Shown: in pieces, positions 29,737 through 38,447 of the stretch
Position numbering within the stretch: position 1 is the stretch's first letter
How the letters are laid out: every line of letters begins with the position of its first letter
From: an uncultured Treponema sp.
GTDB taxonomy: Bacteria; Spirochaetota; Spirochaetia; Treponematales; Treponemataceae
Length of the DNA stretch: 64,000 bases
Direction: 5' to 3'
NCBI GenBank assembly: GCA_937877515.1
Contig: CALFIX010000038.1
Span: forward strand, 1-64,000
Made by a program: the position numbers and the translations under genes
Notes under the pieces: generated by a model
The model's database searches: none
Seen by the model: only the letters and a program-made list of their open reading frames with translations
What the model was told of the DNA's origin: nothing

Positions 29737-29903
29737 AATGTAATATATGGGGCAATGTATTTTAGCCCCTTAAGACTTTCTAATCAAAGAGTATTTTTTT
29801 TGACTTCCTTTTTATTTTTAATTATTACAGGTAAAGAGTGTAAAAGTTTAGGCTCTCTTTATTCGTTAAAAAATAATCAAATCTCAAATGGAGAATTAAA
29901 ATC

Positions 29904-31772
29904 ATGGCATTAAGAAAAAGCCGTGGCGAAGAAGCCGTAGATGCAACGCCAGAAACAGAAAACAGAGAAGAAAATTTAGCAACTGAAGAAGTAAAACCAA
30001 AAAGAAAACGTGTAGTCCGTTCTAAAACAGCAGCTCAAGAATCTGAAGTAACAGAAAATACTGAAAATCAAGAAAATCAGGTAGCAAATGAAGAGTCCTC
30101 TAGTGTAACAGAAGTCTCAACAGCTTTGGAAGGTGAGAACCTTGAAAACTCTTCTTCTGATAATACTCAAAGTCAAGAAGCTACAGAAAATACAGAACAA
30201 GGTTCATCTGATTCTTCTCGTTCAGAATCAAATCACACAGAGTACCATGGTCAACAGCGTTACGATAATCGCAGGTATAACAATTACAGTAACAGATACA
30301 ATAATTATAATAACGGTAACGAAGGCTCTTATCAGAATAATGGGTATAATCGCGGTTATAATAATAATCGACGCTACAATAATGGATATAACCGCTATAA
30401 TAATAACAGCAATTACGAACGCAGTGCTCAGGCTAGGTTAGAAGCTGTGGAGGCTGCTCAGCGTATAGAAAATCCAGAAGAGTACGAGTCAAAACCTCGA
30501 CTTCAGATAAATGAACTTACATTAAAGAGCATGCCAGAGCTGAGAGAGCTGGCCCTGCAGTACGGAATGAATGCCGATGATTTGGCTCCGATGAAAAAGC
30601 AAGATCTTATCTTTAGCATTCTTAAGGCTCATACTGAACACGGCGGAATTATTTTTGCAAGTGGTGCCTTAGAAATTTTACCAGACGGATATGGATTCTT
30701 GCGTAGTCCTCAAAATAATTATCTTCCCGGTCCTGATGATATTTATATTTCTCCAAGTCAGATTAGACTTTTTAACTTAAAGACCGGTGACACAATTTAT
30801 GGTCAGACACGTAGTCCAAAAGAAGGCGAGCGTTTCTTTGCCCTTTTACGCATAGAAACAGTAAACTTTGATGAGCCACGTGTTGCACAGACTCGTGTTC
30901 CTTTTGAAAACCTGACACCTCTTTATCCAAATGAAAAATTAAGATTAGAGACTGTAAGTACAGAACTTAGTACTCGTATTGTAGACCTTTTTGCTCCAAT
31001 CGGTAAGGGACAGCGTCTTTTGATTGTTGCTCCTCCAAAAGCCGGTAAAACAATTCTTATGCAGAAGGTTGCAAATGCCATTACTGCAAATAACCCTGAT
31101 GTTTATCTTATTGTTCTTCTTATAGATGAGCGTCCTGAAGAAGTTACAGAAATGGAGCGCAGCATAAAGGCAGAAGTTATTTCTTCTACTTTTGATGAAC
31201 AGGCGACCCGTCACGTTCAGGTTGCAGAAATGGTTTTGGAAAAAGCAAAGCGTCTTGTTGAGCATAAAAAAGACGTCGTAATTTTCTTAGACTCTATTAC
31301 CCGTCTAGCCAGGGCCTATAACCAAACTGTTCCAACAAGCGGTAAGGTTTTGTCTGGTGGTGTGGACTCAAATGCTCTTCATAAGCCAAAGAGATTCTTT
31401 GGTGCAGCCCGAAATGTAGAAGAAGGCGGAAGCCTTACAATTATTTCTACAGCTCTCATAGAAACTGGCAGCCGCATGGATGAAGTTATATTTGAAGAGT
31501 TTAAGGGAACAGGTAACTCAGAAATTGACCTCGACAGAAAGCTTGCAGAACGAAGAATGTTCCCTGCTATTAATATTAAAAAATCTGGCACACGTAAGGA
31601 AGAACTTTTGCTTACAGATAATGAGCTTCAGAAGATGTGGGTATTACGCAAGGTTCTTAATGATATGGAAGATGCTGATATCTTAGGTCTTATTATGGAC
31701 AAAATGCGTAAGACAAAAGATAATGATGCCTTCCTGGCTAGCATGAATGCCGGAACTGCAGCTGTAGATTAA
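29904..31772 (+). CDS. rho: Transcription termination factor Rho with Asn/Tyr-rich insertion
   Basis: This hexameric RNA helicase ends transcription. It has 622 residues against ~420 in E. coli. Residues 1-112 are acidic and Ser/Glu-rich, and about 114-172 are almost only Asn, Tyr, Arg and Gly (for example [11 protein letters not shown]), a prion-like segment. The Rho N-terminal and cold-shock RNA-binding domains follow (about 200-330), then the ATPase with Walker A PPKAGKT (Lys382), the Q-loop VPTSGK and the R-loop. The core is intact, so the enzyme should be active. RlmK-like gene starts 10 bp after the stop. Confidence 0.95.
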   Translation: MALRKSRGEEAVDATPETENREENLATEEVKPKRKRVVRSKTAAQESEVTENTENQENQVANEESSSVTEVSTALEGENLENSSSDNTQSQEATENTEQGSSDSSRSESNHTEYHGQQRYDNRRYNNYSNRYNNYNNGNEGSYQNNGYNRGYNNNRRYNNGYNRYNNNSNYERSAQARLEAVEAAQRIENPEEYESKPRLQINELTLKSMPELRELALQYGMNADDLAPMKKQDLIFSILKAHTEHGGIIFASGALEILPDGYGFLRSPQNNYLPGPDDIYISPSQIRLFNLKTGDTIYGQTRSPKEGERFFALLRIETVNFDEPRVAQTRVPFENLTPLYPNEKLRLETVSTELSTRIVDLFAPIGKGQRLLIVAPPKAGKTILMQKVANAITANNPDVYLIVLLIDERPEEVTEMERSIKAEVISSTFDEQATRHVQVAEMVLEKAKRLVEHKKDVVIFLDSITRLARAYNQTVPTSGKVLSGGVDSNALHKPKRFFGAARNVEEGGSLTIISTALIETGSRMDEVIFEEFKGTGNSEIDLDRKLAERRMFPAINIKKSGTRKEELLLTDNELQKMWVLRKVLNDMEDADILGLIMDKMRKTKDNDAFLASMNAGTAAVD

Positions 31773-31781
31773 AGCTAAAAA

Positions 31782-32915
31782 ATGACAGACGAAAAACTTT
31801 CGTACCAGAAGGAACTCTTTTTTAACCGCCTTTCCAAACAGTATAAGGTTTTAAGAAAATGGGCAAGAAAAAACAGGGTTTCTTCCTATAGGCTTTATGA
31901 TAAAGATATTCCGGAAATTCCTCTTGCTTTAGATTTATACACTTTTCTGCCTCCTTACATCGATACAAAAAAAGATGCTGTTGAGTATGAAAATGCCTTT
32001 TGTTCTGCAATAAGTGCAAATGGAAAGGACGCAAAACGTTTTCTTGAAGAAGAAAAAAATCTTTCATGGGCACATCTTTATCTTTATGAACGTCCCTACG
32101 AAAAAGATGAAAAAGAAGAAGAGCTTTGGTTTAATGAAATGGCTCTGGCTTGTGCAGAAGTGCTTGGAATAGAACAAAGTCATGTAATAACAAAGACCCG
32201 TAAAAAATTTTCCGGAACAGAAGAAGGCAGATCTGAGCAATACGAAAAGCTGAATGACAGTAATCACTCCAGCGTTACGGGTCTTGTTTTTGAGCAGGGA
32301 GAGCTTTTTAGCGTAAATCTTACTGATTACATAGACACAGGATTGTTTTTTGACCACAGACCTTTGAGAAAAACTGTCAGAGAAAACTGCAAAGGTAAAT
32401 CTGTATTGAATCTTTTTTGTTATACAGGAAGTTTTTCTGTATATGCCGCAGAGGGCGGGGCCAGATTTGTTCAAAGTGTAGACCTTAGCAATACTTATCT
32501 TGAGTGGGCAAAGAAAAACCTTATGATTAATGGTTTTTCCGATAGTGAGAAATATGAGTTTACAAGACAGGATGTCTTAAGTTTTTTAAGTGCATTAAAT
32601 GAAGACCCTCAAAGTAAAAAATTTGATGTAATAGTTTTAGACCCTCCGACATTTTCTAATTCTAAAAAGACGGCAACGACTTTAGATATAAACAGGGACT
32701 GGCCTCTTTTGGTAAGGAACTGTATGTCGCTTTTGTCTTCTAAAGGTGTTCTTTATTTCAGTACAAATAGCCGCAGGTTAAAATTTGAACCAGGTTTACT
32801 TTCTGATTTTATAGGATTTGAAGATTTTAAAATTCTAGAAATTACAGATAGTACAATTCCTGAAGATTATAGAAATATAAAAATACATAGAGCCTGGAAA
32901 ATTGTAAAAAGCTAG
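31782..32915 (+). CDS. RlmK-like 23S rRNA (guanine-N7) methyltransferase
   Basis: The 377-residue SAM methyltransferase resembles the C-terminal half of RlmKL. Motif I is VLNLFCYTGSFSVYAAEGGA, and the catalytic motif is VLDPPTFSNSKK followed by a DINRDWPLL segment, as in the m7G2069 enzyme. The N-terminal ~170 residues include the KTRKKFSGTE patch also seen in RlmK. There is no THUMP domain, so this is a stand-alone RlmK. It is translated from the rho transcript. Confidence 0.8.
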   Translation: MTDEKLSYQKELFFNRLSKQYKVLRKWARKNRVSSYRLYDKDIPEIPLALDLYTFLPPYIDTKKDAVEYENAFCSAISANGKDAKRFLEEEKNLSWAHLYLYERPYEKDEKEEELWFNEMALACAEVLGIEQSHVITKTRKKFSGTEEGRSEQYEKLNDSNHSSVTGLVFEQGELFSVNLTDYIDTGLFFDHRPLRKTVRENCKGKSVLNLFCYTGSFSVYAAEGGARFVQSVDLSNTYLEWAKKNLMINGFSDSEKYEFTRQDVLSFLSALNEDPQSKKFDVIVLDPPTFSNSKKTATTLDINRDWPLLVRNCMSLLSSKGVLYFSTNSRRLKFEPGLLSDFIGFEDFKILEITDSTIPEDYRNIKIHRAWKIVKS

Positions 32916-32948
32916 AGTCTTTGCTCATCTTGCATTCATAAACTAATA

Positions 32949-32977
32949 TTTACACTTATACTCAAAAATGTTAGTAT
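32949..32977 (+). promoter_or_regulatory. Promoter of outer-membrane protein gene (leaderless)
   Basis: TTTACA (32949-32954), a 17 bp spacer and TAGTAT (32972-32977) end 6 nt before the ATG at 32984. No ribosome site is seen. Confidence 0.5.
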
Positions 32978-32983
32978 TTGCGA

Positions 32984-34735
32984 ATGAAGAAATTTTTTGC
33001 ATTACTATTTACATTTTTTTTATTTATTTCTCTTTGTGCAGAAGAGAATGTTAAAGACTATTCTTCTTCAAATCTTTCTGTTCCGATTTCAGATTCTGTT
33101 TATCAGCTTTTGGAGTATGCAGACGTAAAAGGTTATATACCGCTCCTTCCTATGCGTAAACCTTATTCACATAATTTTGTTGTAAAACAGCTAAAGGAAG
33201 TTTTATCTTCTGATAGGTTAACGGATAAAGAAAAAAAAATGTTTTCTCAGGCTCTGCTCAGGCTCTGTCCAGAAGAGAAAGGTGAATGGTATAAAACCGG
33301 AAGCTACACAAATCGTTATGATGATTGCGGTGACCTTCCTGTAACTGCAGGTGCTGCATGGAAATCAGAAGCTGCATTTAATTTTAACGATGCCTCTTTT
33401 TCTAACGAACACTGGGGTGGGGCATATTTTCTTGGAAACATAGGTGTAAACGTTTCCTACAAATTTGATGCCTGGGGCGGAATAATGAAGCAGGACGAGT
33501 CTGCTTTTGCTCCATATACATTTGATAAAAGTTGGGACGGGTATCAGTTTATTTTTTCAGATTTTTATGAATATGTTGCTGTTAGCGAAGAATGGTCAGG
33601 CGGTCTAAAATTAGAACCGGAACTTGTGGCTTCTTTTTATGATGACAGGGTCTCTGTTGATTTCTCGCGCACAAGACGCAACTGGGGCTACGGATCTTCA
33701 AGTCTTTTTCTTTCTTCTGATGCACAGCCGTTCTTGGCTTTAGAAACTCATCTTTTCCCTGTAAAGTGGTTTGAAACAAATTATATAGTCGGTACATTGG
33801 AATACGAGAGCAATGGAAACTTAAAAACTTCTGCATCAGATTCTCAAACCATGTATTCAATGATTTCCGGGCAGTTTAATATTGGTGATTATGCCTATTT
33901 TGGCGCCGTTTCCAGCGGTGTATGGTGCAAGAGACTTGAACTGGGGTACATGTATCCTTTGCTGCTTCCGTTCTTGTATCAGAATCAGATTGGAGACTTT
34001 GATAATGTTCAGATTGGACTTTATGCAGGTACCCAAATACCCAACGTTACTCATCTTTATTTTGAGCTTTTTATTGATGAATGTAATATTACTGAGGAAA
34101 ACTTTTTTAATAAAGACAGAAATATGTACGCTTTCCAGGCTGGTGCAAAGACACCGGTTCCTGTATGGCTTTCTGTCCTTACAGCACAGTACACTAAAAT
34201 AGAGCCTTATATGTATACTCATCCTGATACAGAAAATCCTTGGTATTCGACAACGTCTTCTTATTCCGGCTATATAAATACTTCTTATCTTAACCACGGG
34301 GAATGTATTGGTTATTACTTACCGCCAAACAGTGATGAATTTTTAATTTCATTTGAATCAGCACCTCTTTCTTTTTTGAATACAACGGCATCTTATGCAC
34401 TTGTAAGACACGGTTGTACAAGAGGAAGCAAGGCTGTAGACGGCTCCAGCTATACAGACACATTGAATTATTCTAATTTAAATAGTAATTCAGAGGGTGA
34501 GATTTACTGGAAAAACTTTTTGCATGACGGTGCTTATGAATGGATAAATTATTTGACTCTCGGAGCCAGTATAGATTTAAGAAAATGGAGTCTGCCGGTT
34601 TCTGTTAATCTTTCTTATACATTCTCTTATACATTGCACAGTTATGGAACTTCAGATTCCATTGAATTTTTTAGCGATGATGAATATTCCAATTCTGTCG
34701 GAAACTACGTAAACCTGTCATTTAGAATTTATTAA
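32984..34735 (+). CDS. Outer-membrane beta-barrel protein, Wzi-like features
   Basis: The 583-residue protein has a clear signal peptide (MKKFFALLFTFFLFISLCA). The mature chain is rich in alternating aromatic strands and ends in NLSFRIY, an aromatic C-terminus typical of barrels inserted by BamA. A helical region at about 25-100 precedes the barrel. The segment RRNWGYGSSSLFLS...PFLAL recalls Wzi-type capsule/surface-glycan proteins, but that link is weak. It is alone between rlmK and a terminator. Confidence 0.65.
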   Translation: MKKFFALLFTFFLFISLCAEENVKDYSSSNLSVPISDSVYQLLEYADVKGYIPLLPMRKPYSHNFVVKQLKEVLSSDRLTDKEKKMFSQALLRLCPEEKGEWYKTGSYTNRYDDCGDLPVTAGAAWKSEAAFNFNDASFSNEHWGGAYFLGNIGVNVSYKFDAWGGIMKQDESAFAPYTFDKSWDGYQFIFSDFYEYVAVSEEWSGGLKLEPELVASFYDDRVSVDFSRTRRNWGYGSSSLFLSSDAQPFLALETHLFPVKWFETNYIVGTLEYESNGNLKTSASDSQTMYSMISGQFNIGDYAYFGAVSSGVWCKRLELGYMYPLLLPFLYQNQIGDFDNVQIGLYAGTQIPNVTHLYFELFIDECNITEENFFNKDRNMYAFQAGAKTPVPVWLSVLTAQYTKIEPYMYTHPDTENPWYSTTSSYSGYINTSYLNHGECIGYYLPPNSDEFLISFESAPLSFLNTTASYALVRHGCTRGSKAVDGSSYTDTLNYSNLNSNSEGEIYWKNFLHDGAYEWINYLTLGASIDLRKWSLPVSVNLSYTFSYTLHSYGTSDSIEFFSDDEYSNSVGNYVNLSFRIY

Positions 34736-34790
34736 AAAAAAAGGGAATTGTTCCAGAAAGCAACAGTCCTGCCGAACAATCCCTTTTTGT
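34732..34790. terminator. Bidirectional terminator between the outer-membrane protein gene and rpmE
   Basis: AAGGGAATTGTTC (34741-34753) pairs, with one bulge, with GAACAATCCCTT (34774-34785). T run follows on plus, and A run 34732-34742 precedes it, giving T's for the minus strand. It serves both convergent genes. Confidence 0.8.
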
Positions 34791-34803
34791 TACAAAGTAG
34801 AAA

Positions 34804-35019
34804 TTACTTTGCTTCAGAAGAAGCAATTCCGTATCTCTTGTTAAAGCGGTCAATACGACCAGCTGTGTCAACAAGCTTCTGCTTACCAGTATAGAACGGG
34901 TGGCAAGCTGAACAAATTTCAACGTGAATGTTTTCTACTGTTGATTTTGTTTCGATTACGTTACCACAAACACATGTAATTTTTGTAAGTTTGTAGTCTG
35001 GGTGAATGCCCTTTTTCAT
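34804..35019 (-). CDS. rpmE: 50S ribosomal protein bL31 (zinc-binding type)
   Basis: The 71-residue protein starts [16 protein letters not shown] and has the zinc cysteines of the C+ form (CVCGN at about 16-18 and [12 protein letters not shown] at 36-39), so it stores zinc as standard RpmE does. An AGGAG ribosome site lies 6 nt before this ATG. A longer in-frame start at 35055 was rejected. It is a monocistronic gene with a ~150 nt leader. Confidence 0.92.
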   Translation of the reverse strand: MKKGIHPDYKLTKITCVCGNVIETKSTVENIHVEICSACHPFYTGKQKLVDTAGRIDRFNKRYGIASSEAK

Positions 35020-35076
35020 TTGTTTCTCCTTGTCTTGCCCGGCGGTAAAGAACAACCAGTCAGCTCAAGCACCAAA

Positions 35077-35212
35077 CTTTCGCGAAAGCACTAAGCGTAA
35101 AGCTAAAAAAGTGCAGACAGTGCCTCATTCTCTTACTGTTATCGCCCAAGTTACTGCCACAAGAACACGTAAATTGATGCGGCATAATAACATAATAATT
35201 ATTTTGTTGCAA
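35077..35212 (-). promoter_or_regulatory. rpmE promoter and long leader
   Basis: On the minus strand TTGCAA (35207-35212), a 17 bp spacer and TATTAT (35184-35189) form a promoter. The ~155 nt leader to the rpmE start contains a perfect 12-base palindrome CTTTCGCGAAAG (35077-35088), which extends imperfectly into a GCAC...GTGC-like stem. Length and structure suggest post-transcriptional control of L31; the type is not recognised. Confidence 0.5.
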
Positions 35213-35261
35213 GAGCTAAATTGGTATGGCAATTCTAAACTTTTAATGTTACACTCTGAAT

Positions 35262-36167
35262 ATGAATTTTTTACGATATCTTTTAATTGGTTGCGCAGTT
35301 GGTATGGCAAATGTAATTCCAGGTGTTTCTGGAGGAACCGTTGCCGTCGTTTTTAATATTTATGATAAATTTGTAAATGCCCTGACGTTTAACGTTAAAA
35401 AACTTATTCAGGAAAGAAAATTCTTGATTCCGCTTGTTTCGGGCATGCTTTTAGGTGTTGTTCTTTTTAGTAAGCTCATAACAATTTTGTATGAAAATTT
35501 TCCTTTACAAACAAATTTCTTTTTTACAGGTCTTATTTTAGGTAGCATTCCGCTTTTGGTTTCTTATGTTTTTAAAAGAGAGAACGATGAACAGTTAAAA
35601 AAATCTACAATTGTTGGAAGCGTTATTTGTATTTTAGCCGGCATTGCCTTTATGATTTTGTATGCTTTCTTAGAAGCAAAATTCGGTCTTAATGAAGGAA
35701 GCTCCTCATTATCAGAAGAGTTGCCTCCGTGGACAATAAAACTTGCTTTGCGCATTTTTATAGCCGGCATTCTTGGGGCAATTGCAATGATTATTCCCGG
35801 TATTTCAGGTTCCCTTTTAATGCTCATGATGGGGGTTTACCCAATAGTCGTTAAATGTATTCCTTTACTTTTTGTACCTTCAGAATTTCTTAAGGCTCTT
35901 TGTCTTTTGCTTCCAAATGGAATTGGTGTCTTAATAGGCCTTGCTTGTGGCGTTGCCTTAATAAAATTCTTGCTGAGAAAAGTAAAAAATCAGACTTATG
36001 CCGTAATTTTGGGGCTTTTAGTAGGCTCAGCTTTTAACTTGTTTCCAGGTTTTAAAGATGTTAACGGTGCGGGTAATCTTCTTATATGCATTTTGTGTCT
36101 TATTTTTGGCGTTTTACTTGCATATTTGGGGTCTCGTCTTGCTCCTGAAGAAAACAGCGGTAATTAA
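35262..36167 (+). CDS. DUF368 polyprenyl-phosphate translocase (PopT-like)
   Basis: The 301-residue membrane protein with ~8 helices has two inverted family motifs: IPGVSGGT (about 19-26) and IPGISGSL (about 176-183). DUF368 proteins were shown to flip undecaprenyl phosphate back for re-use in cell-envelope synthesis; that role is by family. A -10-like TACACT (35250-35255) ends 6 nt before the ATG and there is no Shine-Dalgarno, so the mRNA is probably leaderless. hslV follows 92 bp later. Confidence 0.85.
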   Translation: MNFLRYLLIGCAVGMANVIPGVSGGTVAVVFNIYDKFVNALTFNVKKLIQERKFLIPLVSGMLLGVVLFSKLITILYENFPLQTNFFFTGLILGSIPLLVSYVFKRENDEQLKKSTIVGSVICILAGIAFMILYAFLEAKFGLNEGSSSLSEELPPWTIKLALRIFIAGILGAIAMIIPGISGSLLMLMMGVYPIVVKCIPLLFVPSEFLKALCLLLPNGIGVLIGLACGVALIKFLLRKVKNQTYAVILGLLVGSAFNLFPGFKDVNGAGNLLICILCLIFGVLLAYLGSRLAPEENSGN

Positions 36168-36259
36168 GCAATATTGAAAAAAAAAATTCTTTTCTTTTAA
36201 GAGTTTTATGGTTATCTTTTTAGGGTAGCTTTTATAAATTGATTTTTATGGGAGAAAAT

Positions 36260-36802
36260 ATGACAAACGAAGATAAAATAAGAAGTACGACTGTTATTGC
36301 TGTAAAAAAAGACGGAAAAGTTGCAATGGCAGGTGACGGTCAGGTTACAGCAGGAAACACTGTTGTAAAGGGAAACGCTCATAAGGTTCGTAAAATTTTA
36401 GATGGAAAAGTCATTACAGGCTTTGCGGGCAGTGTTGCAGATGCCTTTACTCTTTTTGACAAGTTTGAAGAAAAATTAAAGGAATTCAATGGAGACCTTA
36501 CCCGCAGTGCTGTTGAACTTGCAAAACTCTGGCGTACCGACCGCATGATGAGTAAGCTTGAAGCTATGCTTCTTGTTGCCGATAAAACAAAAATACTTTT
36601 AATAAGTGGAGATGGAAACGTTATAGAGCCTGAAAATGATGTAATGGCAATAGGCAGCGGTGGAAATTATGCTTATGCCGCGGCTTTGGCTTATTTAGAG
36701 TCTAGTTCATTGTCTGCTAGAGAAATTGCAGAAAAATCATTAAAAATCGCAGGTGACATCTGTATTTACACAAACAACAACGTTACTGTGGAGGAACTTT
36801 AA
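36260..36802 (+). CDS. hslV: HslV (ClpQ) protease subunit
   Basis: The 180-residue proteasome-like protease partners with HslU. The family core [22 protein letters not shown] is present, with GSGGNYA and CIYTNNN near the C-terminus. Eight or nine residues precede the Thr-Thr that aligns with the mature N-terminal Thr of E. coli HslV, so a short propeptide must be removed or, as in Bacillus ClpQ, a longer N-terminus is tolerated. The ATG at 36260 has GGGAG at good spacing; upstream in-frame starts do not. hslU begins 2 bp after the stop. Confidence 0.92.
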   Translation: MTNEDKIRSTTVIAVKKDGKVAMAGDGQVTAGNTVVKGNAHKVRKILDGKVITGFAGSVADAFTLFDKFEEKLKEFNGDLTRSAVELAKLWRTDRMMSKLEAMLLVADKTKILLISGDGNVIEPENDVMAIGSGGNYAYAAALAYLESSSLSAREIAEKSLKIAGDICIYTNNNVTVEEL

Positions 36803-36804
36803 TT

Positions 36805-38373
36805 ATGGAAAATACACAGAGCTCTAAAGCCGTTCAAGTTTTAGGAAGTCCAGATGGATTGACACCTGCAGAGATTGTACAAAAATTAGACGCCTACATA
36901 ATTGGACAGGCAAAAGCAAAAAGACACGTTGCTGTTGCACTAAGAAACAGACAAAGACGTATTAAGCTTCCGGAAGAAATTCGTGAGGAAGTTGCTCCCA
37001 AAAACATTTTGATGATTGGACCTACGGGTGTTGGAAAAACAGAAATTGCTCGTCGTCTTGCAAAACTTTGTGGTGCTCCGTTTTTAAAGATTGAAGCAAC
37101 AAAGTACACTGAAGTCGGTTATGTTGGCCGTGATGTAGAAAGTATGGTCAGAGACCTTATGGCCGTTGGCTACAACATGGTAAAGGCAGAAACTCAGGAA
37201 AAGCTAAAAGCTAAAGCTGAACCACTTGTAGAAGAAGCTTTATTAGATTTACTTTTGCCAGGAAGTTCTTCTAAAAAGGAAAATAAAGTTGTAAAAAAGC
37301 CTAATGTTCACATTGTAGGAAATATTTTTGGAGAAAATAGTCCTGTACATGGCAGTGTTCTTCAGATTGAAATTCCAAAAAACGGTGAAAAACAGAAAGC
37401 AGAAAATGCTGAAGCCGAAAATACAGAAAAGGTAGAAACTCTTCCTCCTCCAGAAGCAGCAAAGGAAGGCTCTCAAACAGCAAATGATATGAGCGAGACT
37501 AGAGAAAAATTCAGGACAATGCTCAGAGAGGGAAAACTTGAAGACCGTCTTGTTGATGTAACTGTAAATCAGCAGCCACACTTTGATGGCGGAATGTTCT
37601 CCAGCGGTAATCCGGAAGAAATTGAACAGGGCATTATGAGTTTACAGGAAATGTTCTCTGGCGGAAAAAGCCGAAGAAAATCTGTAACTGTACATGAGGC
37701 TCGTCAGATTCTTATGGCAGAAGAATTAGATCGCCTTACTGACAGCGATAAAGTTGCAGATGAGGCTAAAGAGCTTGTAGAGCAAAGCGGTATTATCTTT
37801 ATTGATGAAATTGACAAGATTGCCACAAAAGGCGGGGAAAGCGGAAGACAGAACGTAAGCCGAGAAGGCGTTCAGCGTGACATTCTTCCTATTGTAGAAG
37901 GATGTGATGTAAATACTAAGTGGGGTGTTGTAAACACAACTCATATTTTGTTTATAGGGGCAGGTGCGTTCAGTTTAAGTGCTCCAAGTGATCTTATTCC
38001 GGAATTACAGGGCCGATTCCCTCTTCGTGTAGAGCTGGAAGCTTTAAGTAAGGCTGATTTTAAGCGCATATTAACTGAACCTAAAAATGCATTGATAAAG
38101 CAGTATGAGGCTCTGCTTGCAACCGAAGGTGTAAACCTTGTGTTCACTGATGAAGCTATAGACCGTCTTGCCGCAATTGCAGAGGATGTAAACAGTCATG
38201 CAGAAAATATTGGTGCTCGCCGCTTGCACACAATCATGGAAGCTGTTCTTGAAGAATTAAACTTTAGTGCAGATACTCATAAAGGCGAAACAATTACTAT
38301 AGACGAAAACTATGTAAATGAAACCTTAAAGGGTGTTGTTCAGAACCAGGATCTAGAGCGCTACATTTTATAG
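36805..38373 (+). CDS. hslU: HslU (ClpY) unfoldase ATPase
   Basis: This AAA+ ATPase feeds substrates to HslV. N-terminal LTPAEIVQKLDAYIIGQ, Walker A GPTGVGKT (72-79), pore motif GYVGRD, Walker B IIFIDEIDKIA, sensor regions and the C-terminal EDLERYIL tail that docks into HslV are all visible. At 522 residues it exceeds E. coli (443) because the I domain (about 115-300) is enlarged with an acidic insertion. It is co-transcribed with hslV and ends at a hairpin shared with the convergent kinase. Confidence 0.95.
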   Translation: MENTQSSKAVQVLGSPDGLTPAEIVQKLDAYIIGQAKAKRHVAVALRNRQRRIKLPEEIREEVAPKNILMIGPTGVGKTEIARRLAKLCGAPFLKIEATKYTEVGYVGRDVESMVRDLMAVGYNMVKAETQEKLKAKAEPLVEEALLDLLLPGSSSKKENKVVKKPNVHIVGNIFGENSPVHGSVLQIEIPKNGEKQKAENAEAENTEKVETLPPPEAAKEGSQTANDMSETREKFRTMLREGKLEDRLVDVTVNQQPHFDGGMFSSGNPEEIEQGIMSLQEMFSGGKSRRKSVTVHEARQILMAEELDRLTDSDKVADEAKELVEQSGIIFIDEIDKIATKGGESGRQNVSREGVQRDILPIVEGCDVNTKWGVVNTTHILFIGAGAFSLSAPSDLIPELQGRFPLRVELEALSKADFKRILTEPKNALIKQYEALLATEGVNLVFTDEAIDRLAAIAEDVNSHAENIGARRLHTIMEAVLEELNFSADTHKGETITIDENYVNETLKGVVQNQDLERYIL

Positions 38374-38387
38374 AGTGTAAATAAAAT

Positions 38388-38430
38388 GCTAAAAAAAGAA
38401 ACCCTCTGTGCTTATGGTACAGAGGGCTTC
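38388..38430. terminator. Terminator between hslU and the kinase gene
   Basis: CCCTCTGT (38402-38409) pairs with ACAGAGGG (38419-38426). The A-rich AAAAAAAGAAA before it gives a T run on the minus strand, so it fits the kinase gene best. On plus the T run is poor. Confidence 0.7.
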
Positions 38431-38447
38431 TTATTAGTGTTGAGTTT

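Noticed and set aside
29728..29913. 61-residue frame in the rho leader
   Set aside because: It starts in the rho promoter -10 region and overlaps the rho start; a leader RNA explains it better.
33857..34297. 146-residue antisense frame within the barrel protein
   Set aside because: It is a shadow of the beta-barrel gene and lacks a ribosome site.
35006..35356. 116-residue frame over the rpmE leader and DUF368 start
   Set aside because: It overlaps two well-supported genes and the rpmE promoter region and has no family-like sequence.
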